Part shown: positions 1-9,192 of the stretch, one piece after another
How the letters are laid out: the number at the start of each line of letters is the position of its first letter
Position numbering within the stretch: the first letter of the stretch is position 1
Source of the DNA: Nocardia flavorosea
Lineage (GTDB): Bacteria > Actinomycetota > Actinomycetes > Mycobacteriales > Mycobacteriaceae
Reading direction: 5' to 3'
Assembly: GCF_015477805.1 (NCBI RefSeq)
Contig: NZ_JADLQL010000007.1
Span: forward strand, 124,001 to 188,000
Length of the DNA stretch: 64,000 nucleotides
Translations under genes and position numbers: made by a program
The notes under the pieces: model-generated
Databases searched by the model: none
What the model was told of the DNA's origin: nothing
Seen by the model: only the letters and a program-made list of their open reading frames with translations

Positions 1-925
1 GCAGCGTCTCCATGGCCAGCGGAATCGAGGCTGCTGAAGTGTTGCCGGCCTCCTCGATATCGTTGGCCAGCGCGCAGTTCTCCGGAAGTTTCAGCACCCG
101 CGCCATGATCTCGATGATCCGGCCGTTGGCCTGATGCGGGATCATGGCGTTCAGGTCGTCCATGGCCAGCCCGGCCCGGTCGACCGCGTCGCGACAGACC
201 TTCTCCAGCGAATGTGCCGCCCACCGGAACACCGCCGTGCCCTCCATCGCGAGATACGGGCGCACGGCGTCGAGGCCCTTCTCCTCGATCTCGGCGAAGA
301 ACTCGATCCAGTCCTTGTCCTGCCGGATCGCCTGGTGCTGGGTGCCGTCGGACCCCCATACGGTCGGGCCGATCCCCGGTTCGTCGGCCGGCCCCACCAC
401 CACTGCCCCCGCGCCGTCGGCGAACAGGAACGCGGTGCTGCGATCGGCCGGGTTGATCGTATCGGTCAGTTTTTCCACTCCGATGACCAGCACTCGCGAC
501 GATGTCCCGGCGCGGACCAGGTCCGAGGCCATTGCCAGGCCGTGGCAGAAACCGGCGCAGCCGGCGGAGATATCGAAGGCCGCGGCGCCGCCCGCGCCCA
601 GTTCGGTGGCGATCCGGGGCGCGGCCGCGGGGGTGAGCAGCAGATGGGTCGAGGTCGCGACGATCACGCAGTCGACCTGGTCGGCGGCGATCTTGGCGGA
701 TTCCAGGGCGCCGCGTGCGGCCGCGACGCTCATCGAGTGGATGGTCTCGGAATCGTCGGCGAATCGGCGGGTGCGGATACCCGAGCGGGTGCGGATCCAC
801 TCATCGCTGGAATCGATCGGGCCGGCCACTTCGTCGTTGGTGACCACGCGTGCCGGGCGATAGACGCCCAGTCCCAGGATCGCGGTGGACTGCGCCCCGG
901 TCGTCTGGGCGATCTGAGTAGCCAT
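1..925 (-). CDS. fabH: Beta-ketoacyl-ACP synthase III, 3' end cut by window edge
   Basis: The reverse strand encodes 308 residues before the window edge; only the extreme C-terminus is missing. FabH condenses acyl-CoA with malonyl-ACP to start fatty-acid synthesis in the cytosol. The thiolase-fold active site is complete: Cys123 in DISAGCAGF, His264 in PHQANGR and Asn295 in EEAGNTSAAS, the Cys-His-Asn triad of KAS III. The ATG at 925 has a good AGGAGA ribosome site. Acyl substrate preference cannot be read; a KAS III-like enzyme of secondary or mycolate-related metabolism remains possible. It is divergent from the small membrane protein at 1181. Confidence 0.9.
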   Translation of the reverse strand, partial: MATQIAQTTGAQSTAILGLGVYRPARVVTNDEVAGPIDSSDEWIRTRSGIRTRRFADDSETIHSMSVAAARGALESAKIAADQVDCVIVATSTHLLLTPAAAPRIATELGAGGAAAFDISAGCAGFCHGLAMASDLVRAGTSSRVLVIGVEKLTDTINPADRSTAFLFADGAGAVVVGPADEPGIGPTVWGSDGTQHQAIRQDKDWIEFFAEIEEKGLDAVRPYLAMEGTAVFRWAAHSLEKVCRDAVDRAGLAMDDLNAMIPHQANGRIIEIMARVLKLPENCALANDIEEAGNTSAASIPLAMETL

Positions 926-1031
926 GGTGCTTCTCCTATGTACCTGCGGCGGCGTCGCCGCGAGGGTTGACCCGATTCGATGTGGATTCCTCGCCCGGTA
1001 TCGGCTGACGTCTGCCGGGCAATCCGAAGAC

Positions 1032-1046
1032 ATGAGGCACCCTCAT
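1032..1046. promoter_or_regulatory. Inverted repeat in the fabH upstream region
   Basis: Perfect arms ATGAGG and CCTCAT around a 3-base spacer, about 107 bp upstream of the fabH start and followed by an AT-rich stretch. It may be an operator for fabH or for the divergent gene. No binding protein can be assigned from sequence. Confidence 0.3.
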
Positions 1047-1096
1047 ATTAGCTCGGTGTTCGCGAGATGGCAGCTCATATCCGATTTTCCTCGCGG

Positions 1097-1121
1097 GGTT
1101 ATCCCGACCGTGCCCGGGTAC
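1097..1121 (+). promoter_or_regulatory. SigB/SigF-type stress promoter candidate
   Basis: GGTT at 1097-1100 and GGGTAC at 1116-1121 are separated by exactly 15 bases, matching the actinobacterial general-stress sigma pattern (GNNT, 14-16 bases, GGGTAY). It lies about 60 bases before the start of a GlsB/YeaQ-type protein, a family often induced by stress. The assignment is by motif only. Confidence 0.5.
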
Positions 1122-1180
1122 CGCCCGGGTAGGCGTTCGTCACCGCGAACGTGCAACCGGACAGATAGCGAGGAACACTC

Positions 1181-1441
1181 ATGCTCGGTCTCGGCATCAT
1201 CGGCTGGATCATCATCGGCGGCATCGCCGGCTGGATTGCCAGTAAGATCATGAAAACCGATGCGCAACAGGGCATCCTGCTCAATATCGTGGTCGGTGTC
1301 GTCGGTGGTCTGCTCGGCGGCTTCCTGCTCGCGGCCTTCGGGGTCGACGTCGCGGGAGGCGGCTGGTGGTTCAGCTTCTTCACCTGCCTGCTCGGCGCGA
1401 TCATCCTGTTGTTCCTGGTGAAGTTGGTCGTCAGGAGGTAA
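1181..1441 (+). CDS. GlsB/YeaQ/YmgE family small membrane protein
   Basis: An 86-residue, almost wholly hydrophobic protein with three predicted membrane helices and glycine-rich turns (GIIGWIIIGGIAGWIASK near the N-terminus, GVVGGLLGGFLLAAFG in the middle), typical of the transglycosylase-associated/GlsB stress family. A CGAGGA ribosome site lies 7 bases before the ATG. Members are linked to acid, osmotic and general stress in other bacteria, but their molecular role is unsettled. The upstream SigB-like promoter fits a stress gene. Confidence 0.85.
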   Translation: MLGLGIIGWIIIGGIAGWIASKIMKTDAQQGILLNIVVGVVGGLLGGFLLAAFGVDVAGGGWWFSFFTCLLGAIILLFLVKLVVRR

Positions 1442-1582
1442 GCCTGCGGCGACACCCGGCACGAATACACCCGCTCGGCGTAAGGTGTGAACGCTTGCGC
1501 CGACAGGTTCGGCCGGGACGCCACGGGTGTCCGACCGTACCGTCGGTCCGAGTGGATCGAATCGAGTATGAAAGAGGAATCT

Positions 1583-2308
1583 GTGGCACGCCGTCCCACT
1601 CCGCCCGGCACCCCGGAACGCACCGGGCCGGGCCATCTGGCCGATCTGGTGCGCAAAGCGGTCCCGCCCATGCATCCGGCCGGATTGCCGTTCGTGGCCG
1701 CGCCGCTGGCCGTGGCGCTCGTGGGACGGCGTCGCCCCTGGCTACGCCGCGCCGGCCTGGCCGCCGCCGCGGCGAGTGCCACCTTCTTCCGGCACCCGCA
1801 CCGGGTGCCGCCGAACCGGCCGGGCGTCGTTGTCGCGCCCGCCGACGGTGAGGTGGCGCTCGTCGATACCGCGGCCCCGCCCGCCGAGCTCGGTCTCGGG
1901 GACGCTCCGCTGCCGCGGGTCAGTATCTTCCTGTCGGTCCTGGACGTGCATGTGCAGCGCACACCGGTTTCCGGTGTGGTCGGCGGGGTGCAGTACCAGC
2001 GCGGCAGCTTCAAATCCGCCGACCTCCCCGAAGCCAGCGCGATCAACGAACGCAACAGCATGGTGATCGATACCGAATCCGGGGAACAGGTGGTCGTGGT
2101 CCAGATCGCCGGGCTGCTGGCGCGGCGGATCGTCTGCGATGCGGCCCCCGGCGACCGGATCACCATCGGCGACACCTACGGCCTGATCCGTTTCGGCTCG
2201 CGGGTCGATACGTATTTCCCGGCCGGCACCGAACTGCTCGTGAACACCGGGCAGCGGACGATCGGAGGGGAGACGGTGCTGGCGGTCCTGCCGTCGGCAG
2301 GATCGTGA
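1583..2308 (+). CDS. psd: Phosphatidylserine decarboxylase proenzyme
   Basis: A 241-residue protein that decarboxylates phosphatidylserine to phosphatidylethanolamine at the membrane. The actinobacterial short form is recognised by FFRHPHRVPP, APADGEV, the central SIFLSVLDVHVQR segment and the C-terminal RFGSRVDTY. In that last motif the Gly205-Ser206 bond should be the self-cleavage site that turns the serine into the pyruvoyl cofactor. The GTG at 1583 is preferred over upstream ATGs because AGAGGA lies just before it and the N-terminus then reads ARRP as in the mycobacterial protein. Its stop overlaps the pssA start, so the two steps of the pathway are translationally coupled, in reverse order of the reactions. 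Confidence 0.93.
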   Translation: MARRPTPPGTPERTGPGHLADLVRKAVPPMHPAGLPFVAAPLAVALVGRRRPWLRRAGLAAAAASATFFRHPHRVPPNRPGVVVAPADGEVALVDTAAPPAELGLGDAPLPRVSIFLSVLDVHVQRTPVSGVVGGVQYQRGSFKSADLPEASAINERNSMVIDTESGEQVVVVQIAGLLARRIVCDAAPGDRITIGDTYGLIRFGSRVDTYFPAGTELLVNTGQRTIGGETVLAVLPSAGS

Positions 2309-3201
2309 TGGAGCAGGTCATCGAAGGCAGGCGGCGCCGATCCATCAGGTTGCTGCCCAGTATCGTCACGATCCTGGCGTTGTGCTCGGGGCTTTCCGCG
2401 GTGAAATTCGGCCTCGAGGGCGAGTTGGAGATCGCGCTGGCCATGATCGGCGCCGCCGCGGTCCTCGACACCCTCGACGGCCGGCTGGCCCGGTTGCTGT
2501 CGGCCACCACCAAGATCGGGGCGGAGCTGGATTCGCTGTCCGACGCCATCTCGTTCGGAGTGGCGCCGGCGCTGGTGGTCTATATCGTGCTGTTCGACGG
2601 CGAGAGCAATAGTGCCGGCTGGATCATCGCCCTGCTGTACGCGGTGAGCATTGTGCTGCGGCTGGCACGGTTCAACACGCTGATGGACGACGACACCCGG
2701 CCGGATTGGTCCCGGGAGTACTTCGTCGGTGTGCCCGCGCCCGCGGGTGCCCTCATCGCGATGGCGCCGATCGCGCTGTTCGTCCAGTTCGGCGACGGCT
2801 GGTGGACCAGTTTTCCGATCGTGGCGGCCTGGACCGTGTTCACCGCGGCACTGTGCGTGAGCACGATTCCGACACTGGCCATGAAATCGGTCTCGGTGGC
2901 GCCACAGGCGGCCGCCGGGCTGCTCGTGCTGGTCGCGCTGGCCGGAGCCGCGTTGATCACCTACCCGATCGTGCTGCTGCTGGTGCTCATCGTGCTGTAT
3001 CTGGGGCATATACCGTTCGCCTGGTATTCGCAGCGGTGGGTGGCCGCCCGCCCGGAGACCTGGCAGTACAAACCGGCCGAGCGGCGCGCTCAGCGCCGGG
3101 CCGATCGCCGGTTGCCGGTACTTCGCCGGCCGGAGATCCGGCGGCCGGTGCTGCGGGGGGACTCCCGCTTGCGATTGCGGCGGCCCAGCGGCCGGAGCTG
3201 A
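2308..3201 (+). CDS. pssA: CDP-diacylglycerol-serine O-phosphatidyltransferase
   Basis: A 297-residue integral membrane enzyme that makes phosphatidylserine from CDP-diacylglycerol and serine, the substrate for Psd. The CDP-alcohol phosphatidyltransferase signature is intact at residues 54-80: DTLDGRLAR, then a Gly, then LDSLSD. This supplies the metal-binding aspartates. Several hydrophobic helices follow, and the tail after about residue 260 is arginine-rich and cytosolic. The start overlaps the psd stop by one base (TGATG); a GTG three bases earlier is possible. Confidence 0.92.
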   Translation: MEQVIEGRRRRSIRLLPSIVTILALCSGLSAVKFGLEGELEIALAMIGAAAVLDTLDGRLARLLSATTKIGAELDSLSDAISFGVAPALVVYIVLFDGESNSAGWIIALLYAVSIVLRLARFNTLMDDDTRPDWSREYFVGVPAPAGALIAMAPIALFVQFGDGWWTSFPIVAAWTVFTAALCVSTIPTLAMKSVSVAPQAAAGLLVLVALAGAALITYPIVLLLVLIVLYLGHIPFAWYSQRWVAARPETWQYKPAERRAQRRADRRLPVLRRPEIRRPVLRGDSRLRLRRPSGRS

Positions 3202-3204
3202 GAT

Positions 3205-3251
3205 CGTCAACCTGTAGTTGACGGTAAATGTACGTCAACCTATAGTTGACG
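3205..3251 (+). promoter_or_regulatory. Tandem operator palindromes containing a leaderless promoter
   Basis: Two copies of a 19-base palindrome (arms CGTCAAC and GTTGACG) occupy 3205-3223 (spacer CTGTA) and 3233-3251 (spacer CTATA), 28 bases apart. The right arm of copy one supplies a -35 box TTGACG (3218-3223). After 17 bases, copy two supplies a -10 box TATAGT (3241-3246). A start site about 7 bases downstream falls on the ATG at 3253, so the mRNA should be leaderless. A repressor on the palindromes would cover both promoter elements. Confidence 0.75.
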
Positions 3252-3252
3252 G

Positions 3253-4020
3253 ATGAACTCGCCAGTGCGCTTGGACGATCTCATCGAGGTCATCAAAAAA
3301 GCCCGTCCCGACAATGCCCTGGAACAGCTCTCCGACGCGGTGGTCGCCGCCGGACACCTCGGCGATGTGGCCGACCATCTGATCGGTCATTTCGTCGATC
3401 AGGCCCGCCGGTCAGGTGCCTCCTGGACCGAAATCGGCACGAGTATGGGCGTCAGCAAACAGGCCGCGCAGAAACGCTTCGTGCCGAAGGCGCCCGGAGA
3501 TCCGTCCGCCGAAATGGACGCAGATGCGGGCTTCGCCAAATTCACCGAACGAGCCCGGACCATGGTCGTCGCCGCGCAGGAAGCGGCCAATGCATCCGGC
3601 AGCGCCGAAATCCACCTCGTCCATCTCGTCCTCGGCCTGCTCAGCGAATCCGACAGCCTGGCCGTCCGGCTCATCGCCGACCAGGGCATCGCGCCGGCCG
3701 ATCTCGCCACCGCCGCCATCGCCGCCGCAGGGGCGCAACCGGGCGCCGCGATCTCGCCCGAGCAACTGAAAGCCGCTACTTCCAGTGGCACGATGAGCGG
3801 TCTCGTGCCGTTCGACGGCGAAACCAAGAAGGTTCTGGAACTGACATTCCGGGAAGCGCTGCGGCTCGGTCACAACTACATCGGCACCGAACACGTCCTG
3901 CTGGCGATCCTGGAACAGGAGAACGGCACGGGCATCCTGTCGGATGCGGGCCTGCGCAAGGCTGCGCTGGAAACGCGGCTGGTCGAGCTCCTTCAGCAGA
4001 TCGTCGCCGGTAGGGGGTAA
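3253..4020 (+). CDS. HTH regulator with Clp N-terminal repeat domains
   Basis: A 255-residue soluble protein. The N-terminal 80 residues hold a helix-turn-helix (about 55-76, SWTEIGTSMGVSKQAAQKRF). Two Clp_N-like helical repeats follow (about 90-145 and 180-250; the second contains LGHNYIGTEHVLLAIL). Clp_N domains are substrate- or adaptor-binding modules of ClpA/ClpC ATPases, but no AAA+ module is present. It may be a transcription factor that senses or docks Clp clients. The ATG lies one base after the second operator palindrome with no room for a ribosome site, so leaderless expression and autoregulation are inferred. Confidence 0.8.
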   Translation: MNSPVRLDDLIEVIKKARPDNALEQLSDAVVAAGHLGDVADHLIGHFVDQARRSGASWTEIGTSMGVSKQAAQKRFVPKAPGDPSAEMDADAGFAKFTERARTMVVAAQEAANASGSAEIHLVHLVLGLLSESDSLAVRLIADQGIAPADLATAAIAAAGAQPGAAISPEQLKAATSSGTMSGLVPFDGETKKVLELTFREALRLGHNYIGTEHVLLAILEQENGTGILSDAGLRKAALETRLVELLQQIVAGRG

Positions 4021-4101
4021 TCCGGCGGTTGCGCGATGGCCCGGCGTTGGCGTTCGCGTCGGCGTGCCCAGTACGGGCGGTTATCCCGGTAATCTATAGC
4101 A

Positions 4102-4395
4102 ATGGCGGATGAAACGGACCCCGATCTGGTCGCCGGGGAACACCGGGACGATCTGCTGCGCGCGCTCACCTATGTCTCCACCGAATCCCTGTCCGACGGC
4201 AGCTACGTCGTCAACGGTGACCTGCCACCCGAGGTCGCACCCCCGTTCATTCGAGCGATCATGCGGGTCGAAGCCGAGCTTCTCCTGCACGACGCCGAAT
4301 TCGTCACTGTCGACGAGGGGGAGCCCCGGAGTCCGGAAGAGCGGCGCGCGGACGCCTTCCTGGCCCTGGCCCTCCGGGTCACCGACAGTCTCTGA
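4102..4395 (+). CDS. Small acidic protein of unknown function
   Basis: A 97-residue, strongly acidic protein, likely cytosolic and helical, with no membrane segment or catalytic motif that I recognise. The C-terminal half (PEERRADAFLALALRVTD) looks amphipathic. It ends just before a strong inverted repeat that separates it from the convergent amidase gene. Codon use is like that of its neighbours, so it is probably a real gene of a lineage-restricted family. Confidence 0.6.
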   Translation: MADETDPDLVAGEHRDDLLRALTYVSTESLSDGSYVVNGDLPPEVAPPFIRAIMRVEAELLLHDAEFVTVDEGEPRSPEERRADAFLALALRVTDSL

Positions 4396-4419
4396 CCCGG
4401 CGCCGATCCCCGCGCCGGG
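4396..4419. terminator. Bidirectional hairpin between convergent genes
   Basis: Perfect 8-base arms CCCGGCGC and GCGCCGGG around an 8-base loop begin one base after the preceding stop codon, between two convergent genes. There is no T-tract, as is usual in actinobacteria. Confidence 0.55.
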
Positions 4420-4496
4420 CACTGCCGCACCGTCGAGGTTCCCCGATTGCGACGTTGCACTCCTCGGGCAGTGACGTCCCGCGGGTGCGTTGGGGG

Positions 4497-6170
4497 TCAG
4501 CTGGTGGCGGTGGTCGGGACGAACCGGAACGGCGGGGGGACGACGATCGTGCCGGTCGGATCAGGTCCTCGTCCGGGTGCCGATCGTGCGGTATCCGGAA
4601 GTTCCCGGGTGCCATCCGGTAGATCGGGCATCTCCTCCCAAACCGGTTCAGCGGCCTGTAGCTCGAGTCCGATACGGATTAATTCGGGCTCCGACCAGGG
4701 CCGGCCGCTGATCTGTACGCCGAACGGTAGGCCCGTGGCAGCGGAACGGCCGATCGGTAGCGCCACTACGGGAGCACCGCAATAGTTGGCCCCGATCGTG
4801 GGCGGGCTCGTATCGAGCGGGTCGGGAGGGGTGTTTCTGCGCTCCTGCCGGTCATTGGTGACCGTAGGCAGGATCACGGCCGCCAGATCGTTCTCGATGA
4901 GTAATCGGTTGTAGTTGTGCTGATACCGGAGGCGCTCGCGTTCGAACGTCAGGTATATCTCGATCGGTGCCGCCAGGGCGGCCAGTCCCGAAGTGACCAT
5001 GGCTGCGGACGCCGGTTGGTAGAGCCCCAGCCGATCGATCCACTGGTGGTGATAGCGTCCTATTTCCACACTGTCGTCGAGGAGAGTGCCGGGCAGTTCA
5101 GGCATCGTGATATCGCGTAGCCGGCCGCCGAGCCGGACGACGAGGTCGAGGAAGCCGGACATCAGCACGCCCAGGGCGGCGGGGAGTTGGTCCATCGTTT
5201 TCCGGTCCACGCCGAACACCTGGCCGGCGAGGGGCGTCGTGCCGCCCGTGGCAGTCAGCGGATATCCGCCCTGGGGAACCGCGGACGCGGTGGCGGTTGC
5301 GGGATCGTTCGGGTCCGTTCCCGTAAGTGCCGAGAGCAGTAGCGCGGCATCGGCGATACTGCGTGCCATCGGACCGATATGGTCGCGCGATGGAACTGTG
5401 GGAACGACGCCGTGGCGGCTCACCTGACCATAAGTGGGCTTGATTGCGCTCACTCCCGAGCGCGAGCTCGGGATACGCAGCGAACCGCCGGTATCGGTGC
5501 CCACGGCCAGCGGAGCGAAACGTGCCGCCAGCACCGCCGCATTACCGCCGGAGGAGCCGCCGACCGATGCGGTGGTATCCCACGGGTTACCGGTCTGCGC
5601 GCAAATACCCCCGAACCCGAATTCGTCGTTCTGAGCGTGGCCCACCAGAACCGCGCCCTGGTCACGCAGTCGCTGCCAGGCCGTGGCATCGCCGGCGGCG
5701 ATATTGCCTGCGAGTACTCGGCTGCACGCGGTTACCGGTAGTCCCGCGACCGCGATCAGATCCTTCAACGCGATTGGCAGCCCGCACAGCAGCGGCGCAT
5801 CTCCGGCCGCCAATCGCCGACCGGCCTGTTCTGCCTGCTCGTAGGCCAACTCGGGATATGTCCGCACCCAGGAGTTGATCGGACCGTCGAATCGGGCGCT
5901 GCGGTGTAGGCAGGCTTCGAGCAGCTCCCGGGGATGTAATCTCTTGGCCTGCAGCAGCGCGGCGGCATCCGACGCAGAAAGTAGCGCCGGGTCTGCGGGG
6001 ATCCGGTTGGGTGCGGGTAATGGGGCCGATCGTGCTGTTGTGGGTGGAGCGGCGACAATCGCGGCCGCGAGTCCGGCCCCGACCGAGTGCAGGAACATGC
6101 GCCGGGATGGTTGGGGAATCACCGTATCAACCTGCTGTCCGTGGGGCAGCGATCGATCTCGGCCCGTCAC
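4497..6170 (-). CDS. Exported amidase-signature family hydrolase
   Basis: A 557-residue amidase-signature enzyme. The Ser-cisSer-Lys centre is visible as Lys136 (LPIALKDLI), GGSSGG at 205-210 and Ser230 in DTGGSLRIPSS. The N-terminus has a twin-arginine signal (SRRMFLHSVGAGLAAAIVAA, from residue 22) with a likely cleavage after ARSA near 49. It is therefore probably folded with cofactors or chaperones in the cytosol and exported to the cell envelope. The amide substrate is unknown. The start is a GTG at 6170; an in-frame GTG at 6122 would give a shorter, more typical Tat leader. Confidence 0.87.
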   Translation of the reverse strand: MTGRDRSLPHGQQVDTVIPQPSRRMFLHSVGAGLAAAIVAAPPTTARSAPLPAPNRIPADPALLSASDAAALLQAKRLHPRELLEACLHRSARFDGPINSWVRTYPELAYEQAEQAGRRLAAGDAPLLCGLPIALKDLIAVAGLPVTACSRVLAGNIAAGDATAWQRLRDQGAVLVGHAQNDEFGFGGICAQTGNPWDTTASVGGSSGGNAAVLAARFAPLAVGTDTGGSLRIPSSRSGVSAIKPTYGQVSRHGVVPTVPSRDHIGPMARSIADAALLLSALTGTDPNDPATATASAVPQGGYPLTATGGTTPLAGQVFGVDRKTMDQLPAALGVLMSGFLDLVVRLGGRLRDITMPELPGTLLDDSVEIGRYHHQWIDRLGLYQPASAAMVTSGLAALAAPIEIYLTFERERLRYQHNYNRLLIENDLAAVILPTVTNDRQERRNTPPDPLDTSPPTIGANYCGAPVVALPIGRSAATGLPFGVQISGRPWSEPELIRIGLELQAAEPVWEEMPDLPDGTRELPDTARSAPGRGPDPTGTIVVPPPFRFVPTTATS

Positions 6171-6270
6171 GTCGGGGGATACTGTGACATTCCATCAGCG
6201 GATCCTAATGGCCTGATAGGGCTTTCACAATCTTTGCGCGGCGTTCTTGGGGGGTAGCGCGACGGTCGAC

Positions 6271-6297
6271 CTTGCACTCGCTATCGACGAGTGCTAA
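6271..6297. promoter_or_regulatory. CIRCE element 1 (HrcA operator)
   Basis: Arms CTTGCACTC and GAGTGCTAA are separated by exactly 9 bases, matching CIRCE apart from two bases in the left arm. It lies about 175 bp upstream of groEL2. HrcA repression relieved by heat is the established role. Confidence 0.92.
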
Positions 6298-6305
6298 AAA
6301 TGGCT

Positions 6306-6332
6306 TTGGCACTCTCGATCGGAGAGTGCTAG
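6306..6332. promoter_or_regulatory. CIRCE element 2 (HrcA operator)
   Basis: A second copy with arms TTGGCACTC and GAGTGCTAG and a 9-base spacer, 35 bases from the first copy. Paired CIRCE sites before a lone groEL2 are seen in other actinobacteria. Confidence 0.92.
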
Positions 6333-6471
6333 GTCGGGACGGTGAGATCGGGTACACGACACCCCTGGTCGTCCGTCGCGGGCACCGGGCCTGGCCACAG
6401 CGTAGCTAAGGGTGACCCGACAAGGCGGTCATCCTGTGTGTCAGCCTCATTACTTGGAGGATCTCACCGCA

Positions 6472-8097
<1,626 letters not shown>

Positions 8098-8126
8098 GTC
8101 CTGCTACCCGGCAACCAGTTTCGAAC

Positions 8127-8162
8127 CGATGGCCGGTCCACCTACGGGTGGGCCGGCCATCG
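8127..8162 (+). terminator. Strong groEL2 terminator hairpin
   Basis: Outer arms CGATGGCCGG and CCGGCCATCG and inner arms CCACC and GGTGG form an almost continuous 16-pair stem with a short loop. It lies 30 bases after the stop codon and is followed by GCCTTTCG. Confidence 0.8.
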
Positions 8163-8321
8163 GCCTTTCGCGCCTGTGTCGATACAGGCTCATGGGGCAT
8201 CCTGGACGTCTACAACCGACCGGCGATACCCAGAGGGGTGGGTGGCCGCAACAAGGCGGCCTACCGTCGATAGCTCCCGCAATCAACTGAACTACTTTCG
8301 AAGTCGGGGTATCATGGCGGC

Positions 8322-8789
8322 ATGGCTACTCGGACCTTCGCTTTCTCGACGCTGATCAACAAGCAGACCAGTGTCTTCCCCGCTCTGGAGGATGCGGATG
8401 TGATCCTCGAGCGTCGTGACGCGGAGAACCTGGTGCTCATGCGCTCCGAGCGCTTCGATGCGCTGGTCCAGGGGCTCGGTCTGGCCGCTCGCTCGCTGGC
8501 CATCATCGCCAAGAGTAACCGGGCACTTGCGGAAGAGGTCTTCGCCGAGGAGCTACCCTGGCTGAAGTGGCTCCCTGTCGAAGCGCGGCCGCAGTGTGTC
8601 ACTGAACTTCTGGATCACCTACTCGCCGGTGCGGCAACTGGACTGCTGTTGCCTTTTGCGCGGGCGTTCACAGAATGGCAGTCGACCGCCGAGATCTACT
8701 CCGATCCAGTTCTGGTCGCGCGCCTACGCGGGCCGTTCGATACAACCGGGTCCGCGGAAGTGCAGCGGCCCGGTGGTGGTGATGACTGA
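8322..8789 (+). CDS. Probable antitoxin of a type II TA-like pair
   Basis: A 155-residue protein whose first 50 residues (FSTLINKQTSVFPALEDADVILERRD, broken here by my reading only, then ENLVLMRSERFDAL) resemble the DNA-binding fold of Phd/YefM-like antitoxins. A long helical C-terminal region follows that could wrap a toxin. Its stop overlaps the next gene by 8 bases, and the partner looks like a RelE-type or other small basic toxin. A short palindrome ACTTTCGAAGT (8294-8304) lies just upstream and may be the autoregulatory operator. The family assignment is tentative: the length is about twice that of a classical Phd protein. Confidence 0.6.
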   Translation: MATRTFAFSTLINKQTSVFPALEDADVILERRDAENLVLMRSERFDALVQGLGLAARSLAIIAKSNRALAEEVFAEELPWLKWLPVEARPQCVTELLDHLLAGAATGLLLPFARAFTEWQSTAEIYSDPVLVARLRGPFDTTGSAEVQRPGGGDD

Positions 8790-9144
8790 CAAGCTGGGGC
8801 GTGGTGACGAAGTCCGCCGCCCGACCGGCTGGGTGGTGCGGGTGGTCGATCGGCAGGCGGCGATCGGATGGGCCGCACTTCGGTCTCAGGTTCCAGGGAA
8901 CCTGGACCGCGCTTGGTTCGCACTGACCGCCGATCCGCGGTGCCGTGATGAACCAGCCCGGCAGCATCCGTTGAAGTACGACCTGGCCAGAGTGAAGATC
9001 GATGCTATCGAACTGGAGCAGTGGCAATACGAGGTCACCGGTGGCGGTCGTGTCTGGTATGCGATCGACGACGAGTCCCGGACAGTGTGGATAACGCAGG
9101 CCGGGGCCGGGCATCCCAAGCAGACGGATAGGCGTCGCCGGTGA
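8782..9144 (+). CDS. Probable small toxin partner
   Basis: A 120-residue protein, basic at its C-terminus (KQTDRRRR). Its C-terminal strands YEVTGGGRVWYAIDDESRTVWITQAG match the final beta-hairpins of RelE/ParE-like mRNA interferases (R-V-x-Y-x-I, then V-W-I). The start ATG at 8782 lies inside the upstream gene, the usual arrangement for translationally coupled antitoxin-toxin pairs. The catalytic residues cannot be assigned with confidence. Confidence 0.6.
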   Translation: MTDKLGRGDEVRRPTGWVVRVVDRQAAIGWAALRSQVPGNLDRAWFALTADPRCRDEPARQHPLKYDLARVKIDAIELEQWQYEVTGGGRVWYAIDDESRTVWITQAGAGHPKQTDRRRR

Positions 9145-9192
9145 CGGTCTGGAATCCGCCGGGCAAGTCGAAACCTACGCGGGAGAAATTCC

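Noticed and set aside
6171..6471. A groES gene upstream of groEL2
   Set aside because: The stretch holds only the CIRCE pair and leader; no groES-like frame is present.
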